Positions 6,624 to 7,478 of a DNA stretch of 7,478 nucleotides are shown here, one piece after another. The stretch covers positions 1-7,478 of the forward strand of contig JASLEW010000109.1 in NCBI GenBank assembly GCA_030150965.1, in the 5' to 3' direction. The notes beneath the pieces are model-generated. The model was given only the letters and a program-made list of their open reading frames with translations, was not told where the DNA came from and made no database searches. Position 1 is the stretch's first letter; every line of letters begins with the position of its first letter. Both the position numbers and the translations under genes were made by a program. Origin of the DNA: Thermoanaerobaculia bacterium (GTDB taxonomy: Bacteria; Acidobacteriota; Thermoanaerobaculia; Multivoradales; UBA5704).

Positions 6624-6673
6624 TCGTCAGGCGGCAGCGTGAGGGCTGCGGCTTGGATCTCGGCCTTGGTCAT
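6624..6673 (-). pseudogene. Truncated antitoxin-like N-terminus
   Basis: An ATG at 6671-6673 on the minus strand opens MTKAEIQAAALTLPPDE. This resembles the start of small addiction-module antitoxin proteins whose N-terminus reads roughly M-T-x-x-E-I/L-x-x-A-x-x-L-P-x-E-E. After these 17 residues the match is lost and the frame runs through repeat DNA to a stop at 6485. No matching toxin gene is visible, and there is no clear ribosome site. It is best read as a broken relic. The family assignment comes from memory of the motif and needs a profile search. Confidence 0.3.
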
Positions 6674-6689
6674 AGGGGCAGTGTTCGCG

Positions 6690-7062
6690 CGCCCCGGGGA
6701 ACCGCGCCACCGCGGCTGCGATGCGGGCCGTGCGTGCGGACAGCTCCGCACCTGCGCTTGCGCCACGCGGTCTTGCGGCGAGGGAGCACGAGCCCGAGCG
6801 CCACGGCGGCGTAGTCGCGCGCCAGGTCGTTCGGCGCTGGCCGGTCAGGAGGGCATCCGGTACAGGATCGAGACCTGCGACCCCCTGCCGCGCTCCTCTG
6901 CGTCTGGCGCTGGCCGGCGCGCCGCTGAGGCTGTTGCCGCCGCGGCGGAGGCGCTCCCGCCAGTCGGAGACGACGCCCGGCGTGGCCCGCCGCACCACCG
7001 ATCCCGTCCCGACCACCGCCTCCGCCGCTCAATCGTAGTCAACTTGAGGCCCGGTCCAGCCC
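6690..7062 (-). other. Possible degraded coding remnants, no intact gene
   Basis: Minus-strand frames here contain short protein-like pieces in different frames, such as DLARDYAAVALGLVLP in one and AELSARTARIAAAVARFPG in another a little further on. This could be a frameshifted, decaying gene. None has a recognisable family, a start with a ribosome site or a sustained codon pattern, so no gene is called. It lies inside the inferred element. Confidence 0.25.
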
Positions 7063-7067
7063 CTGGG

Positions 7068-7114
7068 CGAAGGAGGCCACCGAAGGAGGCCACCAGAGAA
7101 TCCTGGCCTCCTTC
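7068..7114. repeat. 13-bp tandem repeat forming a 10-bp hairpin
   Basis: CGAAGGAGGCCAC occurs twice in tandem (7068-7080, 7081-7093). The second copy's GAAGGAGGCC (7082-7091) is perfectly complementary to GGCCTCCTTC at 7105-7114, with a 13-base loop. The first copy can pair with the same right arm. There is no T-run, so it is not a typical intrinsic terminator. Confidence 0.6.
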
Positions 7115-7144
7115 ATGGCCCCCTATGCGTAGCGCCAGGACCAA

Positions 7145-7160
7145 GGCCGGCCAGCCGGCC
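7145..7160. repeat. Perfect short palindrome GGCCGGC-CA-GCCGGCC
   Basis: Seven-base arms are separated by two bases. Such GC-only palindromes arise easily in this composition. It could be a small hairpin or dimeric operator, with nothing nearby to support either. Confidence 0.35.
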
Positions 7161-7245
7161 CATTCCACCATCGCCTGACCGTCATCCGTCGCGCGTACCC
7201 GGCCCCTCGGCCCCATTCGACGCTGCTCCTGCAAGCCCGGTGCTG

Positions 7246-7355
7246 GGGCTATGGAAGGCGCCGTCCTGTGGAAAACCGAGGAAACCGTGCGCGGAAGCAT
7301 CCTGCCGGGATCGAGCGTCCACCAGCGCACGGTTTCCCCCGGTTTCCCACAGGAC
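7246..7355. repeat. Large inverted repeat (about 30-bp arms), possible miniature element
   Basis: The left arm at 7263-7292 begins GTCCTGTGGAAAACCGAGGA. The right arm at 7325-7355 is its near-perfect reverse complement (three substitutions and one single-base indel by eye), with a 32-base spacer. Each arm holds an internal tandem repeat of about 10 bases (right arm: CGGTTTCCCC, CGGTTTCCCA). The flanking 18-mer before the left arm recurs at 188-205. Arm length, the imperfect tandem structure and dispersion suggest a non-autonomous palindromic element rather than a terminator. Confidence 0.65.
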
Positions 7356-7373
7356 TTGGAAATCGGCTCCCTA

Positions 7374-7424
7374 CCCCCCAACCCCCGCCCGCCACCCCCA
7401 CCCTCGCCGATTCCCACCCCTCCC
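7374..7424 (-). other. G-quadruplex-prone tract on the minus strand
   Basis: The plus strand has at least eight runs of three or more C separated by short spacers (runs of 6, 5, 3, 5, 3, 3, 4 and 3). The minus strand therefore carries G-runs that fit the intramolecular G-quadruplex pattern. It lies in non-coding DNA directly after the inverted repeat. No gene is visible from here to the right edge. TTGAA at 7452-7456 and TTCAA at 7463-7467 form a small imperfect palindrome just before the edge. Confidence 0.55.
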
Positions 7425-7478
7425 ACAGCCCCGGCGACGAGTCACATATATTTGAAAGGATCTTCAAGACACCCCAGC

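Noticed and set aside
6372..7178. A 268-residue plus-strand open frame beginning MVRLGGLEPPTKSLG
   Set aside because: Its start is a translation of the antisense of the tRNA 3' fragment, a well-known source of false proteins. The rest is arginine-rich noise.
7267..7275. TGTGGAAAA, one base from a DnaA box, and a thought of a replication origin
   Set aside because: It lies inside the inverted-repeat arm. There is no cluster of boxes, no AT-rich unwinding region and no dnaA-type neighbour.
1..7478. CRISPR array
   Set aside because: No set of regularly spaced repeats with unique spacers of suitable length occurs; the 10-bp phased pentamers are far too short.

Overview
The window is 7.5 kb of high-GC bacterial DNA (by eye well above 60% G+C, coding third positions mostly G or C). 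GTG and TTG starts are used, and the long intergenic stretches carry repeats. Nothing here fixes the phylum. A large soil or aquatic bacterium such as a planctomycete would fit the response-regulator style, the repeat content and the STAND-like remnant, but that is a weak inference.

Layout, left to right. (1) At the left edge, on the minus strand, is the N-terminus of a response regulator that runs out of the window. (2) A 580-base stretch has no supported gene and starts with a short copy of a repeat that recurs at the right end. (3) On the minus strand (763-1422) is a 219-residue membrane protein with about three membrane segments and an eight-cysteine, RING- or zinc-ribbon-like tail. Its GTG start is fixed by a perfect AGGAGG. 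(4) After a 484-base gap come three plus-strand genes. They are a DUF188/YaiI family protein (1907-2371), a 947-residue protein joining an HD phosphohydrolase-like domain to an Hsp90-type ATPase (2461-5304), and a small one-pass membrane protein (ending 5983). The last two are close enough to be co-transcribed and are the main novelty: a candidate two-gene system of a putative ATP-driven HD enzyme plus a membrane partner. (5) The stretch 5984-6372 holds a broken minus-strand coding fragment that resembles a piece of a STAND NTPase. (6) At 6373-6417 is the 3' part of a tRNA-Arg(CCU), from the anticodon loop to CCA, with no 5' half. This is the usual scar left by a tyrosine-recombinase element that integrates at an anticodon loop. 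Its geometry puts the element to the right and the older chromosome to the left. (7) Right of the scar are a striking set of 10-bp-phased GACA/TGTC repeats, a truncated antitoxin-like start, degraded coding remnants, hairpins, an inverted repeat with about 30-bp arms, and a C-rich tract whose other strand can form G-quadruplexes.

How the genes may work together: only the HD-Hsp90 gene and the membrane-protein gene have a spacing that argues for a joint role. The HD and ATPase active-site residues are all present, so the protein should be catalytically competent. Its substrate cannot be read from the sequence. Nearby decayed conflict-type genes and an integration scar fit an accessory or defence setting, but this is inference.
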